Shown here: in pieces, positions 17,411 to 25,680 of the stretch
Layout of the letters: each line of letters opens with the position of its first letter
How positions within the stretch are numbered: position 1 is the stretch's first letter
Origin: Hyphomonas sp.
GTDB lineage: Bacteria > Pseudomonadota > Alphaproteobacteria > Caulobacterales > Hyphomonadaceae
Direction: 5' to 3'
Length of the DNA: 64,000 nt
Assembly (NCBI GenBank): GCA_020638455.1
Contig: JACKIK010000003.1
Span: forward strand, 186,001-250,000
Program-made: the position numbers and the translations under genes
The notes under the pieces: model-generated
Seen by the model: the letters and a program-made list of their open reading frames with translations, nothing else
Databases searched by the model: none
What the model was told of the DNA's origin: nothing

Positions 17411-19159
17411 TCATTCGACATAGCGCGCCAGCCTCCGCCCCGCTTCTGCAGCCCCCTTTCGGATCGCCGGATTGAACCGGGCAGACATGGCCATGCCAGC
17501 CGGACCGACAGGCTGTTCGACGGCATATTGCAGGATGTGGAAATAGAAATACTTCACGACCGGGTTTTCGACTGCGTCGTAAAGGGCGGTGAGGTGCTCG
17601 CCGGCCCTGAGCGCCGGGTCCGTGATCTCTTCTTCCGGACGGTGCGACAACCGGTCGGCCAGGAGGCCAAACACGACATGCAGCCCCTGCCAGGCACGGG
17701 CCTCGTCGGCGTCGCTCCCCTCTGGAACAAAAGCCGGCGTCGCCAGTGCCTCATCGGCGCCCTTCAGCCCCGCAACCGCGCCCACAAATGCCTGCACCTT
17801 CGCGGACCTGTCCGCGCGCTTGTCGCACTCGAGCAGGAGGCCTCCGATCACGGAACCAAGTGGGAAATCCGGCGTGCCCGGAGCCACCAGCACATCCCTC
17901 AGCATACAGAAGAGCACGACCGGGGAATCGTCGAGGAAACTGCGCCGGCTTTCCCTTATCCTGAAGAAGATCTCCGGCGCCTTCCCGAAAATGGAAATGT
18001 GGTTCTCGGTCAGCCAGTGCAGCAGGTAGGGCTTCTGGTTCTGGAACAGGTCGTAGAACCGGCGCTCGGCGAAAGCCTGCAGCTGTGCCCAATAGGTGTC
18101 CATGTCCGCTTCAACGGCAGCGACCTGCGCCAGCAGGTCATGCCGCGAAATCATCTTCTCGGTCATCTGTGTCTCGGCCACGTCGCGGGCCGCCGCGATG
18201 TCCCCCATCGACATCTGCAGGTTGGCGATGGTGAGGAGTTCGTTCTCGCCGCGTTGCGCGCTGAACACTTTCCATATCAGTTCGAAACTGGTCAGCGCCA
18301 GCAGCACGCCAAACGCCGTCCATTGCAGGTTCAGCAGCGTGTGGCCTGCCGATTCGTGCAGCAGCTTGCCCGTCGCGGCCTGCTCCAGCAGTTCCGCAAC
18401 GTCGGTCAGTTCAGGCAGGTGCAGGAATCGCGGCAGCAGGTCTGCCAGGTCGGCGAGGCTCCCATGCGACAGGCCGAGCCTGCGGGTGAGATCAAGGTTG
18501 AGCAACGCACCGAACACGATCGAGGCCACCACGATGGTGCCGAGCATCAGCCAGGACGGCCACGCCGAGATCCGCCAGGCTTCCGACACGGCCACCGGGC
18601 GAAGCACGGCATGCAGCAGCCAGAAAAAGGCCGCAAGGTTCAGCACCGCCGGCATCCAGTATGTCCCAAGCCAGTAATGCGTATCCAGCCGGAACACGTA
18701 GAGCAGGATGGACATGCCGAGGATGCACAGGGCGCTGACCACGGTGCCGCTGACGAACAGAGAAAGCCCACCCGATGCGGCCCGCTTTACACGCGACTGG
18801 AAGGCGACGCCAAAAAGAGCCAGAATTAGATAGACCGGCAGCGTGGCGCTGAAGACCAGTGCAGCAACAAAATTACTGAACCCCGTCGCAATGCGCATGC
18901 GCAGTGGCTTGGCTGCGCGCTGGTAGTTCCAGGTGCGCATGGTGAAATCATGGTCGGCCCGGAGGCTGTCCATGTCCCGATGAACCCAAAGGTAGGCCAG
19001 CCCTGACAGGGCGAGAACTGCCACCCAGGCGATGGTCGCCAATACCGGATGGCCCAGCAGGACCGGCACGAACAATAGCAGGGCCACGAGGAACAGAGCG
19101 ACGAATGGCTCAATGAAGCCGATCCGCTGCACACCGGGATCCAACTCCATCTCGCTCAT
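17411..19159 (-). CDS. Large polytopic membrane protein of unknown function
   Basis: 582 residues. Predicted membrane segments lie near 16-35, 41-60, 96-118, 132-155, 170-190, 204-224 and 290-310. The C-terminal 270 residues are soluble and mainly helical, with one TPR-like stretch (LTIANLQMSMGDIAAARDVAE) and a region ending in KYFYFHILQYAVEQPVGPAG. I do not recognise a family. The ATG at 19159 has GGAGG five bases upstream and is better supported than 19180. It precedes the GNAT and hydrolase genes on the same strand. Confidence 0.72.
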   Translation of the reverse strand: MSEMELDPGVQRIGFIEPFVALFLVALLLFVPVLLGHPVLATIAWVAVLALSGLAYLWVHRDMDSLRADHDFTMRTWNYQRAAKPLRMRIATGFSNFVAALVFSATLPVYLILALFGVAFQSRVKRAASGGLSLFVSGTVVSALCILGMSILLYVFRLDTHYWLGTYWMPAVLNLAAFFWLLHAVLRPVAVSEAWRISAWPSWLMLGTIVVASIVFGALLNLDLTRRLGLSHGSLADLADLLPRFLHLPELTDVAELLEQAATGKLLHESAGHTLLNLQWTAFGVLLALTSFELIWKVFSAQRGENELLTIANLQMSMGDIAAARDVAETQMTEKMISRHDLLAQVAAVEADMDTYWAQLQAFAERRFYDLFQNQKPYLLHWLTENHISIFGKAPEIFFRIRESRRSFLDDSPVVLFCMLRDVLVAPGTPDFPLGSVIGGLLLECDKRADRSAKVQAFVGAVAGLKGADEALATPAFVPEGSDADEARAWQGLHVVFGLLADRLSHRPEEEITDPALRAGEHLTALYDAVENPVVKYFYFHILQYAVEQPVGPAGMAMSARFNPAIRKGAAEAGRRLARYVE

Positions 19160-19234
19160 GCCAGCCTCCGTCCACTGCATACGATCTAGTCAGATCAGGA
19201 CGGCAAGGGCAACTGCCGGCGCGGCGGCAGGGCC

Positions 19235-20686
19235 CTACCGGAACGGCGGCTCGTCGAAGCTGCGGAGTTTTCGCGAATGCAGCTTCGTACCCTTGTCGGC
19301 GGCGAGGCGCTGCAGTGTGTCAATACCGATGCGGATATGTTCGCCGATCGCCCGCTCATAGAAGCGGTTCGCCGCGCCCGGCAGCTTGATTTCGCCATGC
19401 AGCGGCTTGTCCGAGACGCACAGCAGCACGCCATAAGGCACGCGCAACCGATAGCCATTGGCCGCAATCGTCGCGCTTTCCATGTCGATGGCAATGGCGC
19501 GGGACTTGTTGAACCGCATGGCGGAGGCCGTGAAACGCAACTCCCAGTTGCGGTCGTCCGTCGTCACAACCGTGCCCGTCCGCAGGCGCTTCTTGAGGGC
19601 CGAGCCCGACTCGCCCGTCACATGCGCGGCCGCCTCCTGCAGGGCGATCTGCACTTCGGCCAGCGCCGGGATCGGGATTTCCGGCGGCAGCACCTGGTCC
19701 AGCACATGGTCCTCGCGCAGATAGGCATGCGCCAGCACATAGTCGCCAATCGCCTGCGAGTGGCGGAGCCCCCCGCAATGCCCCACCATCAGCCAGCATT
19801 GCGGGCGCAGCACGGCAAGGTGGTCGGTGATCGTCTTCGCATTCGACGGGCCGACACCGATGTTCACCAGCGTGATGCCGGCATTGCCGGGTGCGCGCAG
19901 GTGATAGGCCGGCATCTGAAAGCGCCGCCAGGGCGAGGCCTCGATCTCGGCGCGCGAGGTCTCCGTCGGCTTGCCGATCTCCAGCCCGCCCGGCACCGAC
20001 AGGGACGTGTAGTGCGCGCCATTGCCCAGCTGTTCCAGCGCCCAGTCGCAGAACGCATCGACATAGCGATGATAGTTCGTGAACAGAACATAATGCTGGA
20101 AATGTTCGACCGGCGTGCCGGTATAGTGCTGCAGGCGCTTCAGCGAGAAATCCGTGCGCAGTGCATCGAACAGGGCCAGCGGGTGTTCCGTATAGGGCTC
20201 GTACAGCTCGCCATCCGCGATCTCGTCGCCGATCTCGGCAAGGTTCGGGCTCGGGAAGTGCCGGGCCAGTTCCGCCGGCGAAATCTCTTCGAGACCCGCC
20301 GCCTGCCCCTGCTCCCAGACATAGGCATACGGGATTTCGGACTGTGACGGTTCCACCGTGATGGTGATGTCATAATCCCGCATCAATGGCGTCAGCTGTT
20401 CCAGCAGGTAGGTGCGGAAGAAATCCGGCCGCGTGATTGTGGTCAGGTAGGTGCCTGGCTCCGAAATCCGGCCGTACGAGCGCGAAATCGGCGGCGGCGG
20501 CCCATCCGGATCGTACACGATGCGGATCTGCGGATAACAGAAGGCGCCCTTCTGGCGCAGCTTCGGATCGGGCGGCGTGCCCTTGTGCAGGAAAGTATGA
20601 AGGGCGGCGGACTGCGCCTCAACGGCCTCGTGATAGAGTTTTTCGAGGGCGTCGACGACGGCTTCAGGTGTAGTGAGTTTCGACAT
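19235..20686 (-). CDS. amn: AMP nucleosidase
   Basis: Hydrolyses AMP to adenine and ribose 5-phosphate in the cytosol. The 483-residue length equals that of E. coli Amn. The N-terminal AMP-nucleosidase-specific domain (GAFCYPQIRIVYDPDGPPP, RSYGRISEPGTYLTTITRP) is followed by the nucleoside phosphorylase-like core (LVNIGVGPSNAKTITDHLAVL, WLMVGHCGGLRHSQ, AIDMESATIAANGYR with the ribose-contacting Glu, and VSDKPLHGEIK). MSKLTTPEAVV at 20686 is the likely start; 20710 is an alternative. Confidence 0.92.
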   Translation of the reverse strand: MSKLTTPEAVVDALEKLYHEAVEAQSAALHTFLHKGTPPDPKLRQKGAFCYPQIRIVYDPDGPPPPISRSYGRISEPGTYLTTITRPDFFRTYLLEQLTPLMRDYDITITVEPSQSEIPYAYVWEQGQAAGLEEISPAELARHFPSPNLAEIGDEIADGELYEPYTEHPLALFDALRTDFSLKRLQHYTGTPVEHFQHYVLFTNYHRYVDAFCDWALEQLGNGAHYTSLSVPGGLEIGKPTETSRAEIEASPWRRFQMPAYHLRAPGNAGITLVNIGVGPSNAKTITDHLAVLRPQCWLMVGHCGGLRHSQAIGDYVLAHAYLREDHVLDQVLPPEIPIPALAEVQIALQEAAAHVTGESGSALKKRLRTGTVVTTDDRNWELRFTASAMRFNKSRAIAIDMESATIAANGYRLRVPYGVLLCVSDKPLHGEIKLPGAANRFYERAIGEHIRIGIDTLQRLAADKGTKLHSRKLRSFDEPPFR

Positions 20687-20739
20687 GGCACCCATTGGCA
20701 GAGGCGCCACGCGCTGTCAATCGGGGCGCGGCGCGGCCC

Positions 20740-21585
20740 TCAGTCCGTCAGGCCGAGAGCGTGATGGGCAATATGATCGTCCATGAACGTCGCAATAAAA
20801 TAGTAGTCGTGGCCGTAACCTTCGCGCATCCGGTAGTCGAGGCGCTGGCCATGCATCTCGCAGGCATCGATGAAGATCTGAGGTTTCAGCTCCCGCTCGA
20901 GGAAACTATCCGCCGTGCCGGTATCCACCAGGATTGTCGCCTTCGTCTGGCGCTCCTTCACCAGTTCGGTCGAATCATACTGCTCCCAGGCAATGGAGAC
21001 CGGGCCGAGATAGGCCTCGAACGCCTTCTGGCCCCAGGGCACGCGCGCCGGGCTGGTGATCGGGCTGAAGGCCGAACAGGTCGTGTAGCGTTCCGGATTC
21101 TTCAGGTGAAGCGAAATCGCGCCATGCCCGCCCATGGAATGGCCGAATATCCCCTGCTTTCCCATGTCCGCCTGCGGGAACGCTTCGGCGACAATGGCCG
21201 GCAGCTCGTCGACGACATACTGGTCCATCCGGTAGTGCGTCGCCCAGGGCGCTTCGGTGGCCGTCAGGTAGAAGCCCGCTCCCTGTCCCAAATCATACGC
21301 CTCGTCGTCCGGCACATTCTCCCCGCGCGGGCTCGTATCCGGCGCGATTACCATCAGCCCGTGTTTCGCCGCCGCCCGCTGCAGGCCGGACTTCTCCATC
21401 ACATTCGCCCAGCTGCAGGTCAGGCCCGAGAGATACCACAGAACCGGCACCGGCCCGTCCTCCGCCTGAGGCGGCGAATACACCGCAAACCGCATCGGAC
21501 AGCCCAGCAGCGGCGACTCATGATCGTAGACGGACAAATTCCCGCCAAAAGACTTCCAGGAAGAGACGGTCGTGAGATAGGTCAT
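20740..21585 (-). CDS. fghA: S-formylglutathione hydrolase
   Basis: Second step of glutathione-dependent formaldehyde oxidation: hydrolysis of S-formylglutathione to formate and glutathione. The 281-residue esterase-D-like protein has the nucleophile elbow GIFGHSMGGHGAIS, the oxyanion segment PVLWYLSGLTCSWANVMEKSG, DTGTADSF with the acid, and His in REGYGHDYYFI. The first-step enzyme, adhC, is encoded 4.1 kb away on the same strand; the genes are not adjacent. The start at 21585 (MTYLTTVSSWKSFGG) is family-typical; the frame continuing to 22446 is antisense to the GST gene. Confidence 0.93.
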   Translation of the reverse strand: MTYLTTVSSWKSFGGNLSVYDHESPLLGCPMRFAVYSPPQAEDGPVPVLWYLSGLTCSWANVMEKSGLQRAAAKHGLMVIAPDTSPRGENVPDDEAYDLGQGAGFYLTATEAPWATHYRMDQYVVDELPAIVAEAFPQADMGKQGIFGHSMGGHGAISLHLKNPERYTTCSAFSPITSPARVPWGQKAFEAYLGPVSIAWEQYDSTELVKERQTKATILVDTGTADSFLERELKPQIFIDACEMHGQRLDYRMREGYGHDYYFIATFMDDHIAHHALGLTD

Positions 21586-21750
21586 CGGGCGGCACAAGGC
21601 TCCTGAATCGGGAGGTCGACAAGGTCTCACGGGCAACACGTTTGCGGCCCTCCCGTCAAGCACCAATCCGGCAGGCCTTCCCCACCGTCCGGGCTTGCTG
21701 GTATTGCTGCTCCTGCGGCACAAGCGCGGGCAAAGGAAAAGGAAACGCGC

Positions 21751-22842
21751 ATGCCCGGCTACACGCTCTATGGCGCAGAGGTCAGCTATTTCACCGGCAA
21801 GGCGCGGGCTTACCTCCGCTGGCGCAGCGTGGACTTCGATGAAGTCCTCTCTACCCGCGAGGTATTCCGAGACATCATCCTGCCGAAGGTCGGCTGGCCG
21901 GTGATCCCGGTCGCCGCCATGCCGGATGGCGAAATCGTGCAGGATACCGCCGACATCATCGCCCATGTCGAGGCGCGCGAGCCGCTGAAGCCCTCGGTCC
22001 AGCCCGAAGGCCCGCTGCAACGTTTCGTCGGTGAGCTGCTGCATCTCTATGCCGACGAATGGCTGGTCATCCCGGCCATGCACTATCGCTGGACCTATTG
22101 CGAAGAGTGGGCCTATGCGGAGTTCGGGGCGCTCTCCGCCCCGGATGTCAGCCCGGCCGAACAGCTGGAGATCGGCCGGGCCATGGGTCAGATGTTCCGC
22201 GGCATGACACCCATGCTCGGCGTGACGCCGGAGACCATTCCCGGCATCGAAGCCTCCTACGAAGCCTTCCTTGCGGATTTCTCCCGCCACCTCGAAGCCC
22301 ATCCCTTCCTGCTCGGCGGACGTGCCACGCTGGCCGATTTCGCTTTCATCGGCCCGCTCTATGCCCACCTCCTGCGCGACCCCTATCCGGGGGAGCTGAT
22401 GCGCCGCATCGCCCCACGTGTCGCGGAATGGACCGCCAGGACCCATGCCGGGGCGAAGGACGTCTCCCCCCTGCCTGCAGACGACAGCGTGCCCGAAACC
22501 CTGCTGCCGATCCTGCAGCGACAGATGCGCGAGCAGCTGCCGGCCCTTCAGGCGACCATTGCCCTCTTTGCAAGCTGGCTGGAAAGCGCGGCCCCCGGCG
22601 CCGACCTGCCCCGCGGCTTCGGCATGATCCCGATCAGCATTGAGGGCCGCACCGCCGAAGCCGCCGCCCGCGCCTTCCCGCTTTACCGCCTGCAGGGCGC
22701 GCTCGACGCCTATGCCGCGCTGGATCCGGCCACGAAGGCCAGGGCCGATGCGCTGCTGTCAGAGGCCGGCAGCGAGGTCTTCACATCGCTGCGCCTGCCG
22801 GCCCGTCTCACCCGCCGCAATTATCGCCTCGCCCTGGCATGA
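21751..22842 (+). CDS. Glutathione S-transferase family protein with long C-terminal extension
   Basis: 363 residues, against about 200-230 for a typical GST. The N-terminal thioredoxin-like domain reads YTLYGAEVSYFTGKARAYLRW, with VGWPVIPVAAMPDGEIVQDT carrying the cis-proline and GSH-contact residues, and a helical C-terminal domain including HPFLLGGRATLADFAFIGPLY. Residues from about 250 on form an additional helical part with no motif I recognise. A ribosome-binding site AAAGGAAAAGGAAA precedes the ATG. It is divergent from the S-formylglutathione hydrolase, another glutathione-linked enzyme. Confidence 0.85.
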   Translation: MPGYTLYGAEVSYFTGKARAYLRWRSVDFDEVLSTREVFRDIILPKVGWPVIPVAAMPDGEIVQDTADIIAHVEAREPLKPSVQPEGPLQRFVGELLHLYADEWLVIPAMHYRWTYCEEWAYAEFGALSAPDVSPAEQLEIGRAMGQMFRGMTPMLGVTPETIPGIEASYEAFLADFSRHLEAHPFLLGGRATLADFAFIGPLYAHLLRDPYPGELMRRIAPRVAEWTARTHAGAKDVSPLPADDSVPETLLPILQRQMREQLPALQATIALFASWLESAAPGADLPRGFGMIPISIEGRTAEAAARAFPLYRLQGALDAYAALDPATKARADALLSEAGSEVFTSLRLPARLTRRNYRLALA

Positions 22843-22921
22843 TCTGCCGCACATGCCGCACCTATGGCGGCGCGGAGCGGAATGCTAAAAGCCGCCCCTT
22901 GGCAGACAGGGACATACCGGC

Positions 22922-23299
22922 ATGGCGCTTTTCGACTGGCTCTTCGGCGGCGGCAAGACCGGCGTGGTTCAGATCGACCCGGCCACCGCGCTCGAACGCC
23001 TGCGCAAGAAGGACCTCGTCCTCATCGACGTGCGCACCGAAAGCGAATGGCAGCAGACCGGCGTCGTCAAGGGCGCCCACACGATCACGCTGGGCGACTC
23101 GACCATGGTCGACAAGGTCTATGGCCTGACGAAAGAAGACCTGGGCAAGCCCGTCGCCGTGATCTGCCGGTCCGGCGCGCGTTCCGGCCGGGCGGCGAAG
23201 CAACTGGCAGGGGCCGGCTTCACCGATGTCAGCAATGTCCGCGGCGGCATGATGGCGTGGACCGCCGCGAACCTTCCCGTCGGCCGATATCGCCGCTAG
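22922..23299 (+). CDS. Rhodanese-like domain protein
   Basis: A 125-residue single-domain rhodanese: LVLIDVRTESEWQQTGVVKGA, then the active-site loop ICRSGARSGRAAK with the sulfur-accepting cysteine, and NVRGGMMAW. Single-domain rhodaneses carry persulfide sulfur for transfer or detoxification. The N-terminus MALFDWLFGGGK is hydrophobic but too short for a clear membrane helix. The stop overlaps the convergent 101-residue frame by four bases. Confidence 0.9.
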   Translation: MALFDWLFGGGKTGVVQIDPATALERLRKKDLVLIDVRTESEWQQTGVVKGAHTITLGDSTMVDKVYGLTKEDLGKPVAVICRSGARSGRAAKQLAGAGFTDVSNVRGGMMAWTAANLPVGRYRR

Positions 23300-23601
23300 T
23301 CCGCGGCCCCGCGCCGGCGTGGGAACGACACCGCGAAGCCATCCTCGATGAAGCCTTCATCCGGCTCATTATGGGGCGAGCCGTCATCGCGGAAATATTC
23401 AAGCTGCGGCCAGCGTGCGCGGGTTGCCTTCCGCACGTCCCCGCTCAGCCCGCCTTCCATATGCGCCACCAGCGCCTTCGACCACTGCGCCAGCGAAACC
23501 ACGCGGTTGCCGTCCGCCAGCGCGCGATCGATCACCCAGCGGATCGCTTCCGACCTGACCGGCTCCAGCGAGACGGGCTCCTCCGTGCCCGGCGCGCGCA
23601 T
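23296..23601 (-). CDS. Hypothetical protein, last gene of the VOC/RidA set
   Basis: A 101-residue protein I do not recognise. It begins in a TGATG overlap with the upstream VOC gene, strong evidence of translation by coupling. Visible content: a helical segment (SEAIRWVIDRALADGNRVVSLAQWSKALVAHM) and an acidic tail ending in an Arg cluster. It has no signal peptide or membrane segment. Confidence 0.6.
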   Translation of the reverse strand: MRAPGTEEPVSLEPVRSEAIRWVIDRALADGNRVVSLAQWSKALVAHMEGGLSGDVRKATRARWPQLEYFRDDGSPHNEPDEGFIEDGFAVSFPRRRGAAD

Positions 23602-23981
23602 CAGTCCGGCTCGAAGGTGAAGGAGCAGATCTTGTTGCCGTCCGGATCGCGCAGATACGCCCCGTAAGCATTGTTCGGCGCCGTCGGCCGGCGGCCCGGC
23701 GGGCCCTCGCAGGTGCCGCCATTGGCACAGCCGCCGGCATGAAACGCGTCCACCTGGGCCTTGGTCTCGGCAAAGAAGCTGATTGTCCCGCCATTGGCAA
23801 AGGTCGCCGGCTCGCCATCGCGCGGCGGGCCCACCACAAACGCATTGCCGTCACGGCGGTAGAATCTCAGCGGCCCACGCTGTTCCCCTTCGAGGCCGAG
23901 CGCGCCCAGTGCCGCATCGTAGAATCCCGCCGCCTTTGCCGGATCATTCGTCCCGATAACGATATGCGTGAACAGCGGCAT
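23601..23981 (-). CDS. VOC-family (glyoxalase-fold) protein
   Basis: A 126-residue vicinal oxygen chelate protein. The two beta-alpha-beta halves are visible: HIVIGTNDPAKAAGFYDAALGALG, then GGTISFFAETKAQVDAFHAGG and YLRDPDGNKICSF. The family includes metal-dependent lyases, dioxygenases and resistance proteins, so the exact reaction is open. A second VOC gene lies 513 bp upstream in the same run, and the two proteins share the ATxANGGTI segment and the C-terminal YLRDPDGNKIC block, pointing to duplication. Confidence 0.85.
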   Translation of the reverse strand: MPLFTHIVIGTNDPAKAAGFYDAALGALGLEGEQRGPLRFYRRDGNAFVVGPPRDGEPATFANGGTISFFAETKAQVDAFHAGGCANGGTCEGPPGRRPTAPNNAYGAYLRDPDGNKICSFTFEPD

Positions 23982-23996
23982 GCGGGGTCCTCACTC

Positions 23997-24485
23997 TCAG
24001 CCGGTTACGGCGATACACTCGATCTCAAGGCTCGCCCCCACGGCGAGCCCCTTCACCGCCACGGTCGAACGCGCCGGCTTCGGATCCGGCAGCGCGGCCG
24101 CATAGGCCGCATTCATCTCGCCATAATGCGCCATGTCATCAATAAACACGGTACACTTCACGATATCGCTGAGGTCTGCATCGAAATTGGCCAGCGTCCG
24201 CGTCATGTTGGCGAACACCTGCGCCGTCTCCGGCCCGGCCCCGCCCGGCACGATCTTGCCCGTCGCCGGGTCGATGCCGATCTCGCCGGCAAGGTAGATC
24301 GTATCGCCCACCTTCACCGCCGAAGAGAAGGGCAGCTTCATCTGCGCGATGCCGGGATCGGTATAGTGGTCCACCGCCGGCCCGGTCTCCCGGTGCTCGA
24401 CATCCACGGCAACGCAGCCGGCGAGCAGCAGCGATGCGGCGAGCCCCGCCACCAGACCACCGGACCGTTTCACATTCATTCGCAT
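23997..24485 (-). CDS. RidA-family protein with lipoprotein signal
   Basis: A 162-residue RidA/YjgF-fold protein. RidA enzymes deaminate reactive enamine/imine intermediates and are normally cytosolic. Here the N-terminus is MRMNVKRSGGLVAGLAASLLLAGC, a signal peptide with lipobox LLAGC, so the domain should be membrane-anchored outside the cytosol. The RidA core is intact: YLAGEIGIDPATGKIVPGG, CTVFIDDMAHYGEMNAAY and the active-site arginine in PARSTVAVKGLAVGASLEIE. It lies 9 bp after one VOC gene and 15 bp before another. Confidence 0.87.
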   Translation of the reverse strand: MRMNVKRSGGLVAGLAASLLLAGCVAVDVEHRETGPAVDHYTDPGIAQMKLPFSSAVKVGDTIYLAGEIGIDPATGKIVPGGAGPETAQVFANMTRTLANFDADLSDIVKCTVFIDDMAHYGEMNAAYAAALPDPKPARSTVAVKGLAVGASLEIECIAVTG

Positions 24486-24494
24486 ACGAACCTC

Positions 24495-24875
24495 CTATGC
24501 CCCGCGATGCATGGCGCAGATCTTGTTGCCGTCCGGATCGCGCAAATAGGCGAGGTAGAGCCGCACGCCCGGCGCCTCGCGCCAGCCGGGAGGGTCCTCG
24601 ATGGGCGTCCCGCCTGCTGCGACGCCCGCCGCATGCCACGCTTCGACCTCATCCGGCGACTCCGCCGCAAAGCCGATCGTGCCGCCATTCGCATAGGTCG
24701 CCGGCTGGCCGTCGATCGGCGTCGTGATGATGAACATGCTGCCCTTGTGGAAATAGAACAGTCGCCCCTTCTCATCCACCCGCGCCGGCTTCCCGCCGAT
24801 GGCCGTGAACAGCGCATCGTAAAGCACTTTCGATTTCTCAAGGTCATTCGACCCGAACATCACATGGCTGAACAT
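24495..24875 (-). CDS. VOC-family (glyoxalase-fold) protein
   Basis: A 126-residue VOC protein: HVMFGSNDLEKSKVLYDALF, then GGTIGFAAESPDEVEAWHAAG and YLAYLRDPDGNKICAM. It is a paralogue of the protein encoded at 23601-23981. It begins 37 bp after the DUF1993 gene and ends 9 bp before the RidA-type lipoprotein gene. Specific function unknown. Confidence 0.85.
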   Translation of the reverse strand: MFSHVMFGSNDLEKSKVLYDALFTAIGGKPARVDEKGRLFYFHKGSMFIITTPIDGQPATYANGGTIGFAAESPDEVEAWHAAGVAAGGTPIEDPPGWREAPGVRLYLAYLRDPDGNKICAMHRGA

Positions 24876-24912
24876 TTTCTCTCCCTTATTGTTCTTGTTC
24901 GTATTCGCCGGC

Positions 24913-25443
24913 CTACCCCGCCATGGCCGCGGCGAGGCGCGGGCGCAGATGGCTCATATAGTCGGCCTTGCCCAGCGCGAGGCCCTCGGCCCGGAGGATG
25001 TCATAGGCCGTCACCAGATGGAAATAGAAGTTCGGCGTCAGCCATTCGTCAATGTAATCGTGGCCGGACATTTTCAGCGTCGGAAAACCCGGGATCTCGA
25101 TCGTGGTCTCCGCGGTGGCAAAGCCTTCCTTCGTGTCCGTCTGCGCCTCGATCCGCGAAATGGTCTCGGCGACCAGTGCCTTGAGGTCTGCAAAGCTCGC
25201 CTTGTCCGAGCCGAACTCCTTCACCGGCACGCCGTTCAGCTTGCCCAGCAGCAGCTCCGCCTGCCGGCAGGTGAACCAGACCTGGGTCGGCAGCGGCAGC
25301 ATGTCCGGCGCAAGCCGCGCTTCCAGCAGCGCGGCCTTTGCCGGATCCTCCGGCAACAGCTCCGCCTCGGCCCGCCCCAGTATGTTCTGCAGCGTCATCA
25401 GCCGTGTACGGTAGATATCCAGATTGCGTTGAACTGTGGTCAT
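24913..25443 (-). CDS. DUF1993 family protein
   Basis: A 176-residue protein matching the DUF1993 pattern: LLEARLAPDMLPLPTQVWFTCRQAE, then GHDYIDEWLTPNFYFHLVTAYDILRAEGLALGK. The fold is thought to be a DinB/YfiT-like four-helix bundle, and no function is established. It is the first gene of the five-gene minus-strand run DUF1993-VOC-RidA-VOC-unknown. Confidence 0.83.
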   Translation of the reverse strand: MTTVQRNLDIYRTRLMTLQNILGRAEAELLPEDPAKAALLEARLAPDMLPLPTQVWFTCRQAELLLGKLNGVPVKEFGSDKASFADLKALVAETISRIEAQTDTKEGFATAETTIEIPGFPTLKMSGHDYIDEWLTPNFYFHLVTAYDILRAEGLALGKADYMSHLRPRLAAAMAG

Positions 25444-25557
25444 TTGTGTTTCCCTCTGGTCCCGCCTGAGTAGCGGCTCACTTCAAATGCGGTGCAGCCC
25501 TGGAAGCCGCAACGGGGGCGGCCCCATGAATTGTCCATGAAGCCCTTGCTCCGGCCG

Positions 25558-25651
25558 CAGACCCCTGCGAAGGCAGGGGTCCATAGACGGAAATTTCCGC
25601 ACGCATATGAGGAACCGGCCGGTCCATGGATACCTGCCTTCGCAGGTATCT
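25558..25651. repeat. Palindromic repeat pair, family 1 copy A
   Basis: Two hairpins face each other between the DUF1993 gene and adhC. One has arms ACCCCTGC/GCAGGGGT at 25561-25580, the other ATACCTGC/GCAGGTAT at 25630-25649, each with a 4-base loop (GAAG or CTTC), joined by GTCCA...TGGA. Copies with the same plan occur near 28.6 kb and 45.9 kb. No gene was seen in the 237-bp spacer. Confidence 0.75.
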
Positions 25652-25680
25652 CCGGCGAGACGTGGCCCAGCCGTATCACC

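Noticed and set aside
16910..18829. 639-codon plus-strand frame
   Set aside because: Antisense to a GNAT gene and the membrane protein gene; no start signal or recognisable motif.
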